Shown here: one piece after another, positions 7,271-17,289 of the stretch | Layout of the letters: every line of letters starts with the position of its first letter | Position numbering within the stretch: position 1 is the first letter of the stretch | Assembly: GCA_009668975.1 (NCBI GenBank) | Contig: SBEG01000018.1 | Span: 1 to 64,000 of the forward strand | Direction: 5' to 3' | DNA length: 64,000 bases | From: Deltaproteobacteria bacterium | GTDB lineage: Bacteria > Desulfobacterota > Desulfuromonadia > Geobacterales > Geobacteraceae | Program-made: the position numbers and the translations under genes | The notes under the pieces: generated by a model | What the model saw: the letters and a program-made list of their open reading frames with translations, nothing else | Told to the model about the DNA's origin: nothing | Databases searched by the model: none

Positions 7271-10260
7271 TGACCCACAGAATTGAAATCAGTCTTAAGA
7301 AACAGGTTCGGGACGCCCGTGGAGAGCGTATCAGGAGAGAAATCGAGCATTTTCTGCATTTCCCGGTTTCCAGTGTCCGTACCATTGACGTTTATTCAAT
7401 CGATGCGCAGTTGAGCACCGAGGAGCTTGAAATCATTGCAGCGGAACCATTGTGCGACCGGATTATCCAATCCAGTTCCATCAATTCCCCCGCTGCAAGT
7501 GATTTTGATTATCTCGTCGAAGTCGGGTTCCGTCCCGGAGTTACCGACAATATCGGGCGTACCGCCCGTGAAGCGATCGAATATGTAACCGGTCGTCGCC
7601 TGGAGGAAGGAGAGGGCGTTTACTCCTCCGTTCAGTATCTTCTCAAAGGCGAACTGAAACCTGCCGATGTTGACAAGATTACCACGGGTCTTCTCTGCAA
7701 TACCTTGATCCAGCGTTACCGGATTGTGGATATTGCTTCTTTCAATGCGGGGACTTCCGCACCACTCGGCATTCCGAAAGTCACTGCCGAAACTCGCGCA
7801 ACCGTCAATGAAATAAACCTGAATGTTTCTGACGATGAGTTGCTTGCCATCAGCAAGGACGGCGTTCTGGCGCTGACCCTGGAAGAAATGAAGATCATTC
7901 AGGAGTATTTCCAGGACAGTGCCGTTGCCGAGCAACGCAAAAAACTCGGTCTTTCCGAGAACCCGACCGATGTCGAACTGGAAGCGCTTGCGCAGACCTG
8001 GTCAGAACACTGCAAACACAAGATCTTTGCCGCAACGATCGACTATTGCGATGAGAATGGCAATCGCGAAGAAATCCACTCGCTTTTTAAGACCTTTATC
8101 CAGGGCGCCACGAAAAAAGTCCGTGAGCAGCTTGGCGAACGCGATTTCTGCCTCTCGGTGTTCAAGGATAATGCCGGAGTCATCAAGTTTAATGATGAGT
8201 ATTCCCTGGTCTTCAAGGTTGAAACACACAACTCGCCAAGCGCTCTCGATCCGTACGGCGGAGCTCTGACCGGCATTGTCGGCGTCAACCGCGACCCCTT
8301 CGGAACCGGCAAGGGCGCGAAACTCATTTTCAACACCGATGTCTTCTGTTTCGCCTCGCCCTTTTACGAAAAGGACCTTCCGGCAAGGCTTCTGCACCCC
8401 CGGCGCATTTATGAAGGAGTGGTGGAAGGGGTAGAGCACGGCGGCAACAAAAGCGGCATCCCTACGGTTAACGGTTCGCTGGTATTTGATGACCGGTTTG
8501 CCGGCAAACCCCTGGTTTTCTGCGGCACTGCCGGTTTCATGCCGGCCACCATCAATGGTGAGCCATCCCATGTCAAAACCATTCATCCGGGTGACCTCAT
8601 CGTCATGACCGGAGGCAGGATCGGCAAAGACGGCATCCATGGTGCAACTTTTTCTTCGGAAGAGCTCAGTGAATCGTCTCCCGTTTCCGCAGTGCAGATC
8701 GGCGACCCGATAACCCAGAAACGGATGACCGACTTTCTGATTATTGCCCGGGATAGAAACCTGTATAATTTCATTACCGACAATGGCGCCGGCGGACTTT
8801 CCTCTTCGATCGGCGAGATGGCAACCGAATGCGGCGGCTGCCGGCTCGATCTGGCAAAAGCACCTTTGAAGTACTCGGGGCTGGCCCCATGGGAAATTCT
8901 TATCTCAGAAGCACAGGAAAGAATGAGCCTTGCCGTTCCTCCCGAAAAATTAGATGAATTCCTTGCGCTTGCGCGGAAAATGGGCGTCGAGGCCACGGTT
9001 CTCGGTGATTTCACCGACAACGGATTTTTCCACATCTTATATAACGAGGCAACGGTGGCGTATCTGCCCATCGATTTTCTCCATGAAGGACTTCCACCCA
9101 TGCAGCTGAAAGGTGTATGGGAGATCAAGAAACACCCTGAGCCGAGACCGGTGGAAAAGTCCGATTACACCGGCGACCTTCTGAAACTTCTCTCGTCACT
9201 GAATATCTGCTCCAAGGAATCGGTTGTCCGGCGCTACGATCACGAAGTTCAAGGCGGCAGTGTCCTGAAGCCCTTCACCGGAGTTAACGACGACGGCCCC
9301 TCCGACGCGGCTGTTCTGCGACCTGATCTGGAGTCTTTTGAAGGAGTTGTGGTTTCCCACGGCATCTGCCCCCGCTACAGCGATATCGACACCTATCATA
9401 TGATGGCCAATGCCATTGATGAGGGTATTCGCGGTTATGTAGCCGTCGGCGGCTCCCTGGACCTGATCGCGGGACTTGATAATTTCTGCTGGTGCGATCC
9501 GGTACAATCGGAGAAAACCCCTGACGGAGAATACAAGACAGCGCAGCTCGTTCGGGCCAATAAGGCGCTGTACGACTATTGTGTGGATTACAATGTGCCG
9601 CTCATTTCCGGCAAGGATTCCATGAAGAACGATTTCTTCGATGGCGTCACAAAGATCTCCATTCCGCCCACGGTGCTTTTCTCGGTAATCGGGAAGATCG
9701 ACGATGTAAGAAAAACCGTTACCATGGATGCCAAGCGTCCGGGAGATATAGTTTATCTCCTCGGCAAAACTGCTTTCGAACTGGGTGGCTCAGAATACTA
9801 TGCGCTACGAGGCTTTGTGGGTAATCGCGTACCACGCGTCGATGCGGTAAAGTCGCTGAAACGCTATCGTGCCTACCATGAAGCGGTGCAGCAGGAACTT
9901 GTTGCCTCCTGTCACGACCTTTCGGACGGCGGCCTGGCCGTTGCCCTGGCTGAAACCGCTTTTGCCGGTGGCTTCGGCATGGATATTGAGCTGCAAAGGG
10001 TTCTGTTTTCCGGGGTTCCCTGCGACAGGACAGACGAAGTGCTCCTTTTTTCGGAGTCGGCTTCTCGACTTCTGGTAACGGTGCACCCGGAACATCGTGA
10101 CATGTTCGAGAAGGTAATGAGTGGCAACTGCTTCTCCAGTATTGGAACGATAACGGAAGAAACTACGCTAACGGTAACCGGCATTGACGGATCAATTGTA
10201 TTGCGAGGGGCTCTCGACGATCTGAAGGAAGCATGGCAGAGCCCCCTGAGGGAGTTGTAA
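7270..10260 (+). CDS. purL: Phosphoribosylformylglycinamidine synthase, PurS-PurL fusion
   Basis: ATP-dependent conversion of FGAR to FGAM, using ammonia delivered by PurQ. At 996 residues it is longer than the ordinary small PurL (about 730) and shorter than the one-chain enzyme (about 1300). Residues 1-160 look like two PurS-type modules in tandem: the first opens with RIEISLKKQVRDARG, the second contains VGFRPGVTDNIGRTARE. The rest is PurL proper, with SEHCKHK near 245, the ATP-binding ETHNSPSALDPYGG region, and a second AIRS-like half with HDLSDGG. The glutaminase domain is absent and is supplied by purQ, two bases downstream. Confidence 0.95.
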   Translation: MTHRIEISLKKQVRDARGERIRREIEHFLHFPVSSVRTIDVYSIDAQLSTEELEIIAAEPLCDRIIQSSSINSPAASDFDYLVEVGFRPGVTDNIGRTAREAIEYVTGRRLEEGEGVYSSVQYLLKGELKPADVDKITTGLLCNTLIQRYRIVDIASFNAGTSAPLGIPKVTAETRATVNEINLNVSDDELLAISKDGVLALTLEEMKIIQEYFQDSAVAEQRKKLGLSENPTDVELEALAQTWSEHCKHKIFAATIDYCDENGNREEIHSLFKTFIQGATKKVREQLGERDFCLSVFKDNAGVIKFNDEYSLVFKVETHNSPSALDPYGGALTGIVGVNRDPFGTGKGAKLIFNTDVFCFASPFYEKDLPARLLHPRRIYEGVVEGVEHGGNKSGIPTVNGSLVFDDRFAGKPLVFCGTAGFMPATINGEPSHVKTIHPGDLIVMTGGRIGKDGIHGATFSSEELSESSPVSAVQIGDPITQKRMTDFLIIARDRNLYNFITDNGAGGLSSSIGEMATECGGCRLDLAKAPLKYSGLAPWEILISEAQERMSLAVPPEKLDEFLALARKMGVEATVLGDFTDNGFFHILYNEATVAYLPIDFLHEGLPPMQLKGVWEIKKHPEPRPVEKSDYTGDLLKLLSSLNICSKESVVRRYDHEVQGGSVLKPFTGVNDDGPSDAAVLRPDLESFEGVVVSHGICPRYSDIDTYHMMANAIDEGIRGYVAVGGSLDLIAGLDNFCWCDPVQSEKTPDGEYKTAQLVRANKALYDYCVDYNVPLISGKDSMKNDFFDGVTKISIPPTVLFSVIGKIDDVRKTVTMDAKRPGDIVYLLGKTAFELGGSEYYALRGFVGNRVPRVDAVKSLKRYRAYHEAVQQELVASCHDLSDGGLAVALAETAFAGGFGMDIELQRVLFSGVPCDRTDEVLLFSESASRLLVTVHPEHRDMFEKVMSGNCFSSIGTITEETTLTVTGIDGSIVLRGALDDLKEAWQSPLREL

Positions 10261-10261
10261 C

Positions 10262-11089
10262 ATGACGCTGGCAAAAGCGATTGTACTGACGGGAAATGGA
10301 ACCAACTGTGAAATCGAGGCGGCACATGCCTGCCGGCTCGCGGGTTTTGATGAGGTTAAAATTGCCCATATCTCCGAGCTTCTTTACGGAGAGGTACGTT
10401 TAGACGATTTTCACTTTCTGAATCTGACCGGAGGGTTTCTTGATGGTGATGACCTGGGAAGCGCCAAAGCGCAGGCAAACCGCCTGAAAAACGCCCGCAT
10501 CAGCGGGACGAATGAACACCTGATCGATCAGATCCTCCGCTTTATCAAGGATGGCAAACTGATTCTCGGTGTCTGTAACGGTTTTCAATTGATGGTGAAA
10601 ATGGGACTTCTGCCGGCCCTTGACGGCACCTATCTCGACCAGTCGGCAACCCTTACTTTCAATGACTGCGGCAGATTTCAGGACCGCTGGGTTTACATGA
10701 AATGCGACTCTGCTTCTCCGTCGGTCTTTACCAAAGGAATTAAAGGGGGAATTTATCTCCCGATACGGCATGGAGAAGGGAAGTTCCTGGTCGAATCACA
10801 AGAAGTCCTGGACAAAATTGAAGCGTTGCATCTTTCGGTACTCAAATATTCGGATTCCGGCTTTTCCTCTCCGACCATGGAGTTTCCCTTGAACCCAAAT
10901 GGATCGACCAATGCAATTGCAGGTCTTTGCGACGAATCCGGGCGATTGATGGGCCTTATGCCGCATCCGGAAGCATTCCTTCATCGCACCAACCACCCTC
11001 GCTGGACTCGCGAATCGTTGCCGGAAGAGGGCGATGGGCTCATCCTGTTCCGTAACGCTGTCGAGTATATTCGAAGCAACCTACTGTAA
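10262..11089 (+). CDS. purQ: Phosphoribosylformylglycinamidine synthase, glutaminase subunit
   Basis: Class I glutamine amidotransferase that supplies ammonia to PurL. The nucleophile is Cys105 in GVCNGFQL; the His/Glu pair of the triad is in MPHPEAF near residue 235. At 275 residues it is longer than the compact Bacillus type (about 227) and has a C-terminus carrying RTNHPRWTRE. GAGGGAG at the end of purL precedes the ATG. Confidence 0.96.
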   Translation: MTLAKAIVLTGNGTNCEIEAAHACRLAGFDEVKIAHISELLYGEVRLDDFHFLNLTGGFLDGDDLGSAKAQANRLKNARISGTNEHLIDQILRFIKDGKLILGVCNGFQLMVKMGLLPALDGTYLDQSATLTFNDCGRFQDRWVYMKCDSASPSVFTKGIKGGIYLPIRHGEGKFLVESQEVLDKIEALHLSVLKYSDSGFSSPTMEFPLNPNGSTNAIAGLCDESGRLMGLMPHPEAFLHRTNHPRWTRESLPEEGDGLILFRNAVEYIRSNLL

Positions 11090-11134
11090 GGAAGGGTCGC
11101 TACCCTTGTTGAAACAAAGGAGATTGGTGCAGCA

Positions 11135-12556
11135 ATGAATTTTGTCAGACCAGAGGAAGAATGCGGAATTTTTGGAATTTATAACCATCCGGAAGCAGCG
11201 AACCTGACCTACCTGGGTCTCTATGCCCTGCAACACCGCGGGCAGGAAAGTTGCGGTATTGTCTCATCCGATGGCATGGACCTCCATACTCATAAAAGTA
11301 TGGGCCTTGTGGCTGATGTCTTTGCAGACGAGGAAATTTTCCATACCTTGCCCGGCCATTCGGCAATCGGACATGTTCGTTATTCCACGACGGGATCATC
11401 GGTTCAGAAAAACGTTCAGCCGATCATGGTGGATTATTCACGCGGTTCCATCGCTGTCGCCCACAATGGCAACATCGTGAATGCTCAAATAATCAAGGAT
11501 GAACTGGAGGCTTGGGGCTCCATCTTCCAAACCACCATGGATACGGAGATTATCGTCCATCTCCTGGCCATGTCCAAAGCAAATTCACTTCTTGACCGGA
11601 TTACCGAGGCACTGGCCCGGGTCGAGGGAGCCTACTGTCTGCTTTTCCTGACCGAAACTCAAATGGTGGCGGTCAGGGACCCGAACGGCTTCCGGCCCCT
11701 GTGCCTCGGCAAGCGCGGTGATGCCTACGTAGTTGCTTCCGAGTCATGTGCATTGGACCTGATCGAGGCAAAATTTGTCCGCGAGATCGAACCAGGTGAA
11801 GTGGTCGTTATCGACAAAGATGGTGTCAACTCCTTTTTCCCTTTCAAAAAGGTGAATCCTACTCCCTGCATCTTTGAATTTATTTATTTCGCCCGGCCTG
11901 ATTCGTACATATTCGGCAAGAATGTCTATATGGTGAGGAAAGAACTGGGTCGTCAACTTGCCCGTGAAAACAAAATTGATGCAGATATCGTCATTCCTGT
12001 TCCCGATTCCGGCGTCCCCGCAGCGCTGGGATATGCCCAGGAATCTGGAATCCGCTTTGAATTCGGGCTGATGCGTAACCATTACATAGGCAGAACCTTT
12101 ATCGAACCCCAGCAGGCGATCCGTCACTTTGGGGTAAAGATTAAATTGAATCCGGTTCAGGATATCATCAAGGGCAAACGGGTAATTGTCATAGATGATT
12201 CCATTGTCCGTGGCACAACCTCCCGAAAAATCGTCAAGATGATTCGCAGCGCCGGCGCCGCCGAGGTACACACCCTGATCTCGGCACCTCCGACCGATTA
12301 TCCCTGCTATTACGGAATTGACACCCCAACCCGTAAAGAACTGATTTCTTCTTCACATACGATTGATGAGATCAGAAAATATATCACAGCCGATTCCCTC
12401 GGGTACCTGTCCGTCGATGGGATGCTGCAAGCGGTGGGTGCCGGAAACACCAATTTCTGTAAGGCATGTTTCTCTGGCAGCTACCCTGTTGAATTCCCGA
12501 TCCTCTCACCGGAAGCCCAACTCGGCCTTTTCAATAAGGAGCAATTGAAAGCATGA
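11135..12556 (+). CDS. purF: Amidophosphoribosyltransferase
   Basis: Commits PRPP to purine synthesis by making 5-phosphoribosylamine. The 473-residue protein has a nine-residue leader before Cys10 (CGIFGIYNH); in the Bacillus-type enzyme this leader is removed to expose the catalytic Cys. The PRPP loop [14 protein letters not shown] is near 353-366, and late cysteines in [12 protein letters not shown] match the Fe-S-binding class. This suggests the oxygen-sensitive, Fe-S-containing form, consistent with an anaerobic lifestyle. AAGGAG lies upstream, and the stop overlaps the pyrE start. Confidence 0.97.
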   Translation: MNFVRPEEECGIFGIYNHPEAANLTYLGLYALQHRGQESCGIVSSDGMDLHTHKSMGLVADVFADEEIFHTLPGHSAIGHVRYSTTGSSVQKNVQPIMVDYSRGSIAVAHNGNIVNAQIIKDELEAWGSIFQTTMDTEIIVHLLAMSKANSLLDRITEALARVEGAYCLLFLTETQMVAVRDPNGFRPLCLGKRGDAYVVASESCALDLIEAKFVREIEPGEVVVIDKDGVNSFFPFKKVNPTPCIFEFIYFARPDSYIFGKNVYMVRKELGRQLARENKIDADIVIPVPDSGVPAALGYAQESGIRFEFGLMRNHYIGRTFIEPQQAIRHFGVKIKLNPVQDIIKGKRVIVIDDSIVRGTTSRKIVKMIRSAGAAEVHTLISAPPTDYPCYYGIDTPTRKELISSSHTIDEIRKYITADSLGYLSVDGMLQAVGAGNTNFCKACFSGSYPVEFPILSPEAQLGLFNKEQLKA

Positions 12557-13101
12557 CGAACAGAGACAGACTGAAACAAATCATTCTTGAAAAATCTTAT
12601 GAAAAAAAGAAAGTTATTCTCTCATCCGGCCTGGAAAGCGATTTTTATTTTGACGGCAAGCAGTCAACCCTGCACCCGGAAGGTTCATTTCTCACCGGAC
12701 ATCTTTTTTTCGAAGCAATTAAAGACGTTGCAGATGTTGAAGGTATCGGCGGATTAACTCTCGGTGCCGACCCCATAGCCACGGCAACCTCCCTTGTCAG
12801 CTTCCTTGAAAAGAGCCCGATCCCGGCCTTTATCATTCGCAAGGAGCCCAAAGGTCATGGAACCGGTGCTTGGCTGGAAGGGGGGAAAAACCTCCCAAGC
12901 GGCGCTCGGGTCGTGATTGTCGAGGATGTGGTTACCAGTGGTGGATCTTCCCTCAAGGCTATCCGGAGGGCAGAAGAGGAGGGCTTGGTTGTTCTCGGTG
13001 TTGTTACCCTGGTTGACCGCGAAGAAGGCGGCCGGGAAAATATTGAGAAAGCCGGTTACTGGTTGAAGGCTATTTATACAAAATCCGAGATACTGTCCTA
13101 A
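12553..13101 (+). CDS. pyrE: Orotate phosphoribosyltransferase
   Basis: Joins orotate to PRPP to form OMP in pyrimidine synthesis. It is 182 residues, with the PRPP-binding motif [14 protein letters not shown] in the second half and [10 protein letters not shown] near the N-terminus. The start overlaps the purF stop by four bases (ATGA) and has AAGGAG upstream, so translation is coupled. It is the last gene of the operon: a strong terminator lies at 13127-13158. Confidence 0.95.
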   Translation: MTNRDRLKQIILEKSYEKKKVILSSGLESDFYFDGKQSTLHPEGSFLTGHLFFEAIKDVADVEGIGGLTLGADPIATATSLVSFLEKSPIPAFIIRKEPKGHGTGAWLEGGKNLPSGARVVIVEDVVTSGGSSLKAIRRAEEEGLVVLGVVTLVDREEGGRENIEKAGYWLKAIYTKSEILS

Positions 13102-13126
13102 GCAGACTCCGGATTCGTTGCTTATG

Positions 13127-13158
13127 AGAAGGCGGTGACTTGTTCACCGCCTTCTTTT
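13127..13158 (+). terminator. Intrinsic terminator after pyrE
   Basis: A perfect 12-bp stem (AGAAGGCGGTGA paired with TCACCGCCTTCT) with a 5-nt loop, followed by a short T tract. It closes the purB-to-pyrE transcription unit. Confidence 0.88.
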
Positions 13159-13197
13159 ATTTACCGGGTATTATTCTCGCCTGATGAGGTGTTGAAA

Positions 13198-13935
13198 GTG
13201 AATGCTGCACTCGAACCGATTGTTGAAAAATATGGCCAACTCCTGAAAGGAGTGGATCACTGGTTTGATCGCTCGGCAAGAGCCGCTGGAAATGCCGTAC
13301 AGTGCGGCAAAGGCTGCTCCTCCTGCTGTAGAGGATTATTCGACATTACTCTGCTCGATGCGTTTTTTCTCCGGCAGGGGATTGACGGCCTCGCTCCCAT
13401 GCTTCACGAGGTGGTTCATGCACGGATAGCAGCTCAATTGCAATCGCTGCGATTGATTTGGCCGGAGATAACTCCCCCTTATATCATTAATGCGCTGACT
13501 GAAGAGACTCTGGACCGGTTAATGCCCGAGGAAGATGAAACACCCTGCCCATTACTCGGAGATGACGGGCTTTGCCTTGTCTACGAATACCGGCCCATGA
13601 CCTGCCGCCTGCATGGCATCCCCTTGGTTGATATTTCCGGTGAATCTTTTCAAGATGAGTGGTGCACCCGTAACTTCAAGGATGAGAATCCACGGGGAAG
13701 GCATGATCTGCGCTGGGAGTTCCGAGAGTTGCTCCAAAGTGAACTAGCTATATTTCAAGAGTTTATGGGTGTCTTGCTAAACCAAAGAATTAACGAACTG
13801 GATACACTAATCCCCTTGGCTGCTTTGATAGATTTTGAGGGTTTTGATTGGAAAAAGTGGTGGCAGATGAGTGCAGATAAAATCAAAAACGTGGGTTTTC
13901 CAGAAAATCAGCGGAACATTCCGTCTCCTGACTGA
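13198..13935 (+). CDS. YkgJ-type cysteine-cluster protein
   Basis: Member of the CxxxCxxCC-containing family (formerly UPF0153), thought to bind a metal or Fe-S centre; role unknown. From the GTG at 13198 it is 245 residues. The N-terminal cluster reads CGKGCSSCC and a second cysteine group reads CPLLGDDGLCLVYEYRPMTC. The frame is open back to 13135, but those codons lie in the pyrE terminator; the GTG at 13198 has GAGG eight bases upstream. Its 3' end overlaps the 3' end of purN on the other strand by 53 bp. Confidence 0.8.
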   Translation: MNAALEPIVEKYGQLLKGVDHWFDRSARAAGNAVQCGKGCSSCCRGLFDITLLDAFFLRQGIDGLAPMLHEVVHARIAAQLQSLRLIWPEITPPYIINALTEETLDRLMPEEDETPCPLLGDDGLCLVYEYRPMTCRLHGIPLVDISGESFQDEWCTRNFKDENPRGRHDLRWEFRELLQSELAIFQEFMGVLLNQRINELDTLIPLAALIDFEGFDWKKWWQMSADKIKNVGFPENQRNIPSPD

Positions 13936-14602
13936 TCAGTACCTTACGACCGTCGAGGCGAATGCGACCTTCCGCATATAATTGAAGTACTCTTGGATAG
14001 ATCTTGTGCTCTTCACAGAGAATCCGGCGGGAAAGGGTTTCTTCGTTGTCGCCACTGAATACCGGTACCGCGGCCTGGGCAATGATCGGGCCGGTATCTG
14101 TGCCGGAATCCACGAAGTGGACAGTGCAACCGGCAATTTTCACGCCGTATTCCAGAGCATCACGTTGAGCATGGCTGCCGGGAAAAGACGGCAAAAGAGC
14201 AGGATGAATATTCAGAATTGCCGCAGGAAAGGCGTCGAGCAGCACGTTGGAAAGTATGCGGTTGAATCCGGCCAGGGCAATAAGCTGCGCAGCATGCTCG
14301 TTCACCAGCGAGAGGACTGCGGTGTCAAATGAGCTGCGATCAGGAAAGGAGCGATGATCCAGATGAAATGCCGGAATCCGGTGTTTTCTCGCCCGCTCAA
14401 GGGCATAGGCATCAACCCGGTTACTGATCACGCAAACGATGGCAGCGTTCACTTTTCCCGCTTCACAATGATCAATGATAGATTGAAGGTTCGAGCCGTT
14501 ACCCGATACCAACACGGCGACTCGAACCTTTTCTTTTCCGCGTAACCCTGTTTGGTGAGCAGCGTTCGTATCAGACAAGTTCAACGCATTCCCCGCCGGC
14601 AT
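13883..14602 (-). CDS. purN: Phosphoribosylglycinamide formyltransferase
   Basis: Transfers a formyl group from 10-formyl-THF to GAR. The folate/GAR core is clear: [16 protein letters not shown] at the N-terminus, the catalytic Asn/His region [12 protein letters not shown] and the Asp in [13 protein letters not shown]. The start is uncertain. The conserved core begins about 24 residues after the ATG at 14602, which overlaps the end of purM by about 30 bp; TTG codons at 14584 and 14578 are alternatives and would give a more usual N-terminus. The overlap with purM implies coupling. Confidence 0.93.
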   Translation of the reverse strand: MPAGNALNLSDTNAAHQTGLRGKEKVRVAVLVSGNGSNLQSIIDHCEAGKVNAAIVCVISNRVDAYALERARKHRIPAFHLDHRSFPDRSSFDTAVLSLVNEHAAQLIALAGFNRILSNVLLDAFPAAILNIHPALLPSFPGSHAQRDALEYGVKIAGCTVHFVDSGTDTGPIIAQAAVPVFSGDNEETLSRRILCEEHKIYPRVLQLYAEGRIRLDGRKVLISQETECSADFLENPRF

Positions 14603-15614
14603 CGCATTTTGCAACTTCACCAATTACGAATGCTTGCTCATTGAGACCGGACAGCCTGATGAGAATCTCTTCAGCTTCCTTGTCCGGAACAACAAGAACC
14701 ATCCCGATACCGCAATTGAACGTGCGGAACATTTCAATATCCTCAATTCCGCCACCCTCCTGCAGCAGCGGAAAAATGGGCGGTACTTCCCAGGAATCTT
14801 TTGAGATTATTGCCTTGCAGCCATTAGGTAAAATCCTCGGAACATTTTCCAGCAAACCGCCACCGGTGATATGCGCTATGCCATTGATACGGAAATCACG
14901 GAGCAGGTTCAAGACGGTTTTCACATAGATACGGGTCGGGGTCAAAAGCTCTTCCGCAACCGTTGACTGCAGACCGGGCAGCGGACTATTGATTTCCAGT
15001 CCCATGATATCAAACAGGACTTTGCGGGCCAAGGAATAGCCGTTGCTGTGGAGGCCATTCGATGTTATCCCGATCAGCTTATTTCCAACGGTAATGGAAG
15101 AACCATCGATGATATTGTCCCGCTCAACAACGCCGACGGCAAAGCCGGCAAGATCATACTCACCTTCAGCATAAAAACCGGGCATCTCCGCCGTTTCGCC
15201 ACCGATCAAGGCACAACCGGCCATGGAGCAACCCTGAGCTATGCCTTTGACGATTTCTGACGCTTTCTCCGGGACAAGCCGGCCGGTTGCCAGGTAATCG
15301 AGGAAAAAGAGAGGCTCTGCCCCCTGGACAATGATATCGTTGACACACATGGCCACAAGGTCGATCCCAACCGTGTCATGTTTATCAGCCATAAAGGCAA
15401 GCTTCAGCTTTGTTCCGACGCCATCGGTACCTGAAACAAGGACTGGTTGGCGGTATTTACTGGAATTAAGGGAAAAAAGCCCCCCGAACCCTCCGAGGTC
15501 AGCAATAACCTCCGGTCGATAGGTTGCCTTGACCAGAGGTTTAATCATTTTCACGAAACTGTTACCGGAGTCGATGTCGACACCTGCGTCTTTATACGTC
15601 ACCTTGTTGTTCAA
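14571..15614 (-). CDS. purM: Phosphoribosylformylglycinamidine cyclo-ligase (AIR synthetase)
   Basis: Closes FGAM to AIR with ATP. It is 347 residues with the family motifs [13 protein letters not shown] (about 62-74), [11 protein letters not shown] and the C-terminal FNCGIGM. The start is a TTG at 15614 with a strong AGGAGG site (15621-15628 on the complementary strand). It is followed by, and overlaps, purN. A probable promoter lies at 15647-15675, so purM-purN forms a separate unit facing away from rimI. Confidence 0.97.
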   Translation of the reverse strand: MNNKVTYKDAGVDIDSGNSFVKMIKPLVKATYRPEVIADLGGFGGLFSLNSSKYRQPVLVSGTDGVGTKLKLAFMADKHDTVGIDLVAMCVNDIIVQGAEPLFFLDYLATGRLVPEKASEIVKGIAQGCSMAGCALIGGETAEMPGFYAEGEYDLAGFAVGVVERDNIIDGSSITVGNKLIGITSNGLHSNGYSLARKVLFDIMGLEINSPLPGLQSTVAEELLTPTRIYVKTVLNLLRDFRINGIAHITGGGLLENVPRILPNGCKAIISKDSWEVPPIFPLLQEGGGIEDIEMFRTFNCGIGMVLVVPDKEAEEILIRLSGLNEQAFVIGEVAKCDAGGECVELV

Positions 15615-15646
15615 CGTCTGCTCCTCCTGTATGCAAAAGAAGATTA

Positions 15647-15675
15647 TTTTTACGGTATAAACGTCAAAATGTCAA
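15647..15675 (-). promoter_or_regulatory. Probable promoter of purM-purN
   Basis: On the minus strand, -35 TTGACA (15670-15675) and a weak -10 TAAAAA (15647-15652), spacer 17 bp. The perfect -35 element supports it; the -10 is poor. Confidence 0.4.
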
Positions 15676-15762
15676 ATTCAATCTGGAGTGCAGGACGGAA
15701 CCTTCTCTATCATAAAGACATTTCAATAGCCTGGCCAGTTGAGGGCACTCGTGAAAAAACTG

Positions 15763-15792
15763 TTTACAATACTTCAATGGTTTGCTTATGAT
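15763..15792 (+). promoter_or_regulatory. Probable promoter of rimI-pyrK-pyrD
   Basis: -35 TTTACA (15763-15768) and -10 TATGAT (15787-15792) with an 18-bp spacer, about 25 bp upstream of the rimI ATG. Confidence 0.5.
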
Positions 15793-15817
15793 TATTCAGT
15801 TTTGAAATGAGGCGTTG

Positions 15818-16291
15818 ATGAGAATAGCTACAATTCACCCGGTCACGAAAGCTGACCTGCAGGAACTCCTTACCCTGGAAAGGGCCTCATTTCCCCACCC
15901 CTGGAGTGAAGAGCATATCCTCAACGAAATTGATTCGCCCCATTCCTTTCCTCACCTGGCCCGCCGGGAGGATGGCTCCTGTGCCGGCTACATCTGTCCC
16001 ATGCTCGTGCTGGACGAAGGGCAGATTCTTAATGTGGCGGTTCAGCCTTCCTGCAGGGGCAAAGGCATCGGCAGAATGCTGCTGGAGGCCGCTCTCGAAC
16101 TGTTCAGGAAAAAGGGCGCCACCGTTGTGCATCTTGAAGTCCGCCCGACGAACGCAACAGCTATTTCACTCTATACTCGTTGTGGTTTCATCACGAGCGG
16201 ACGAAGAAAGGCTTACTATGAAAACGGAGAGGATGCTATCCTGATGAAACTCGAACTACGCATCCAGAAAGAAGAACATCATGCAGTTTAA
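15818..16291 (+). CDS. rimI: Ribosomal-protein-alanine N-acetyltransferase (GNAT family)
   Basis: GNAT acetyltransferase of the RimI type, which acetylates the N-terminus of ribosomal protein S18 in Escherichia coli. From the ATG at 15818 it is 157 residues. The acetyl-CoA-binding motif appears as VQPSCRGKGIGRMLLEAAL, followed by HLEVRPTNATAISLYTRCGF, which is the RimI hallmark, and then the ENGEDAILM end. A TTG one codon upstream is in frame but less likely. It overlaps pyrK by 11 bp. Confidence 0.88.
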   Translation: MRIATIHPVTKADLQELLTLERASFPHPWSEEHILNEIDSPHSFPHLARREDGSCAGYICPMLVLDEGQILNVAVQPSCRGKGIGRMLLEAALELFRKKGATVVHLEVRPTNATAISLYTRCGFITSGRRKAYYENGEDAILMKLELRIQKEEHHAV

Positions 16292-17096
16292 GTCTATGGT
16301 TGTCAGCAATCATGAGGTCTCCCCCGGTTACCAGCGGATCCGTCTGACAGCGCCCCGGGCCGTCCTGGGAGCACGACCCGGGCAGTTTGTCATGGTCAGG
16401 GTCGCAGAGGGAATTGACCCGCTCCTGCGCCGCCCCTTCGGCATCTTTGACGTCGGCACTTTTAGCCCGGGGTATCCTGACGCTCCACGGCAGAACTATC
16501 TTGAGATACTCTACAAAGTTGTCGGCAAGGGGACGTCCATTCTCAGTTCCTTGCACGACAAGGATTATGTTGATGTTCTTGGACCTCTTGGTAACGGATT
16601 CACTCCTGGTGACGCTGATGAGGAGAACATCCTCGTGGGAGGCGGATTCGGGCTCGCACCGCTCTATTTCCTGGCAAAGGATCTTGTCACTGTTTCAGCG
16701 CCCAAGGTGTTTATCGGTGGCAGACGGAAAGAGGATATCCTCTGTGTGACTGAATTTGAACAGCTGGGTATTGACACCTATGTTGCGACGGACGATGGAA
16801 CACTTGGTTCACGTGGCCTGGTAACGGAAGTCCTGGAGCAACACTTGTCCAAGGGCAACGGAAAGCGCGTCGTCATGGCATGTGGCCCTGAGCCGATGCT
16901 GAGGGCGGTTGCCCGTCTCTGTAAGCAGCTTGGTATCCGCTGCCAGGTATCTCTCGAAGCGGCCATGGCCTGCGGTGTTGGCGCCTGTCTCGGTTGTGTG
17001 ACGAAAGGTCATGACCATGCAGAGAATAATCCTTCCTATCGTTGTGTCTGCAAGGAAGGTCCGGTATTCGATGCAACCGACCTCATGTGGGAATAA
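16281..17096 (+). CDS. pyrK: Dihydroorotate dehydrogenase B, electron-transfer subunit
   Basis: FAD and [2Fe-2S] subunit that passes electrons from dihydroorotate dehydrogenase to NAD. It is 271 residues: an N-terminal flavin-binding barrel with LLRRPFGIFDV, an NAD-binding fold (VGGGFGLAPL), and four cysteines for the cluster in CGVGACLGC plus a later RCVC. It overlaps rimI by 11 bp. PyrD lies about 190 bp downstream, the gap being filled mostly by a dispersed repeat (17097-17224). Confidence 0.93.
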   Translation: MQFKSMVVSNHEVSPGYQRIRLTAPRAVLGARPGQFVMVRVAEGIDPLLRRPFGIFDVGTFSPGYPDAPRQNYLEILYKVVGKGTSILSSLHDKDYVDVLGPLGNGFTPGDADEENILVGGGFGLAPLYFLAKDLVTVSAPKVFIGGRRKEDILCVTEFEQLGIDTYVATDDGTLGSRGLVTEVLEQHLSKGNGKRVVMACGPEPMLRAVARLCKQLGIRCQVSLEAAMACGVGACLGCVTKGHDHAENNPSYRCVCKEGPVFDATDLMWE

Positions 17097-17224
17097 TTCC
17101 AACTCCATATCAGAGGCGCTGCCTGCGTTGGCTTGTCTTCGGCTGCGCAAGGTACTCTTCAATAAGCCTCGCAGCTTCAATCCTCGCCGCCCTTGAGATC
17201 ATCTTTGATCTGAAATTAGTATAA
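17097..17224 (-). repeat. Dispersed 128-bp intergenic repeat, copy A
   Basis: Read on the minus strand, this segment matches 29670-29798 nearly without gaps, at roughly 80% identity by eye. Shared stretches include GATGATCTCAAGG, GGCGGCGAGGATTGA and GCCAACGCAG. The two ends carry related short inverted sequences (CCAAYTCC type). It begins directly after the pyrK stop and fills most of the pyrK-pyrD gap. Confidence 0.8.
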
Positions 17225-17289
17225 GCAGTCTCTCAAATCAGATAACAGGAAGCCCTTTCCGATCATGAAGGGGAGGGGGAATAGAGATA

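Noticed and set aside
13135..13197. GTG start extending the cysteine-cluster protein upstream
   Set aside because: The added codons are the pyrE terminator stem and loop; a GTG with a ribosome site exists at 13198.
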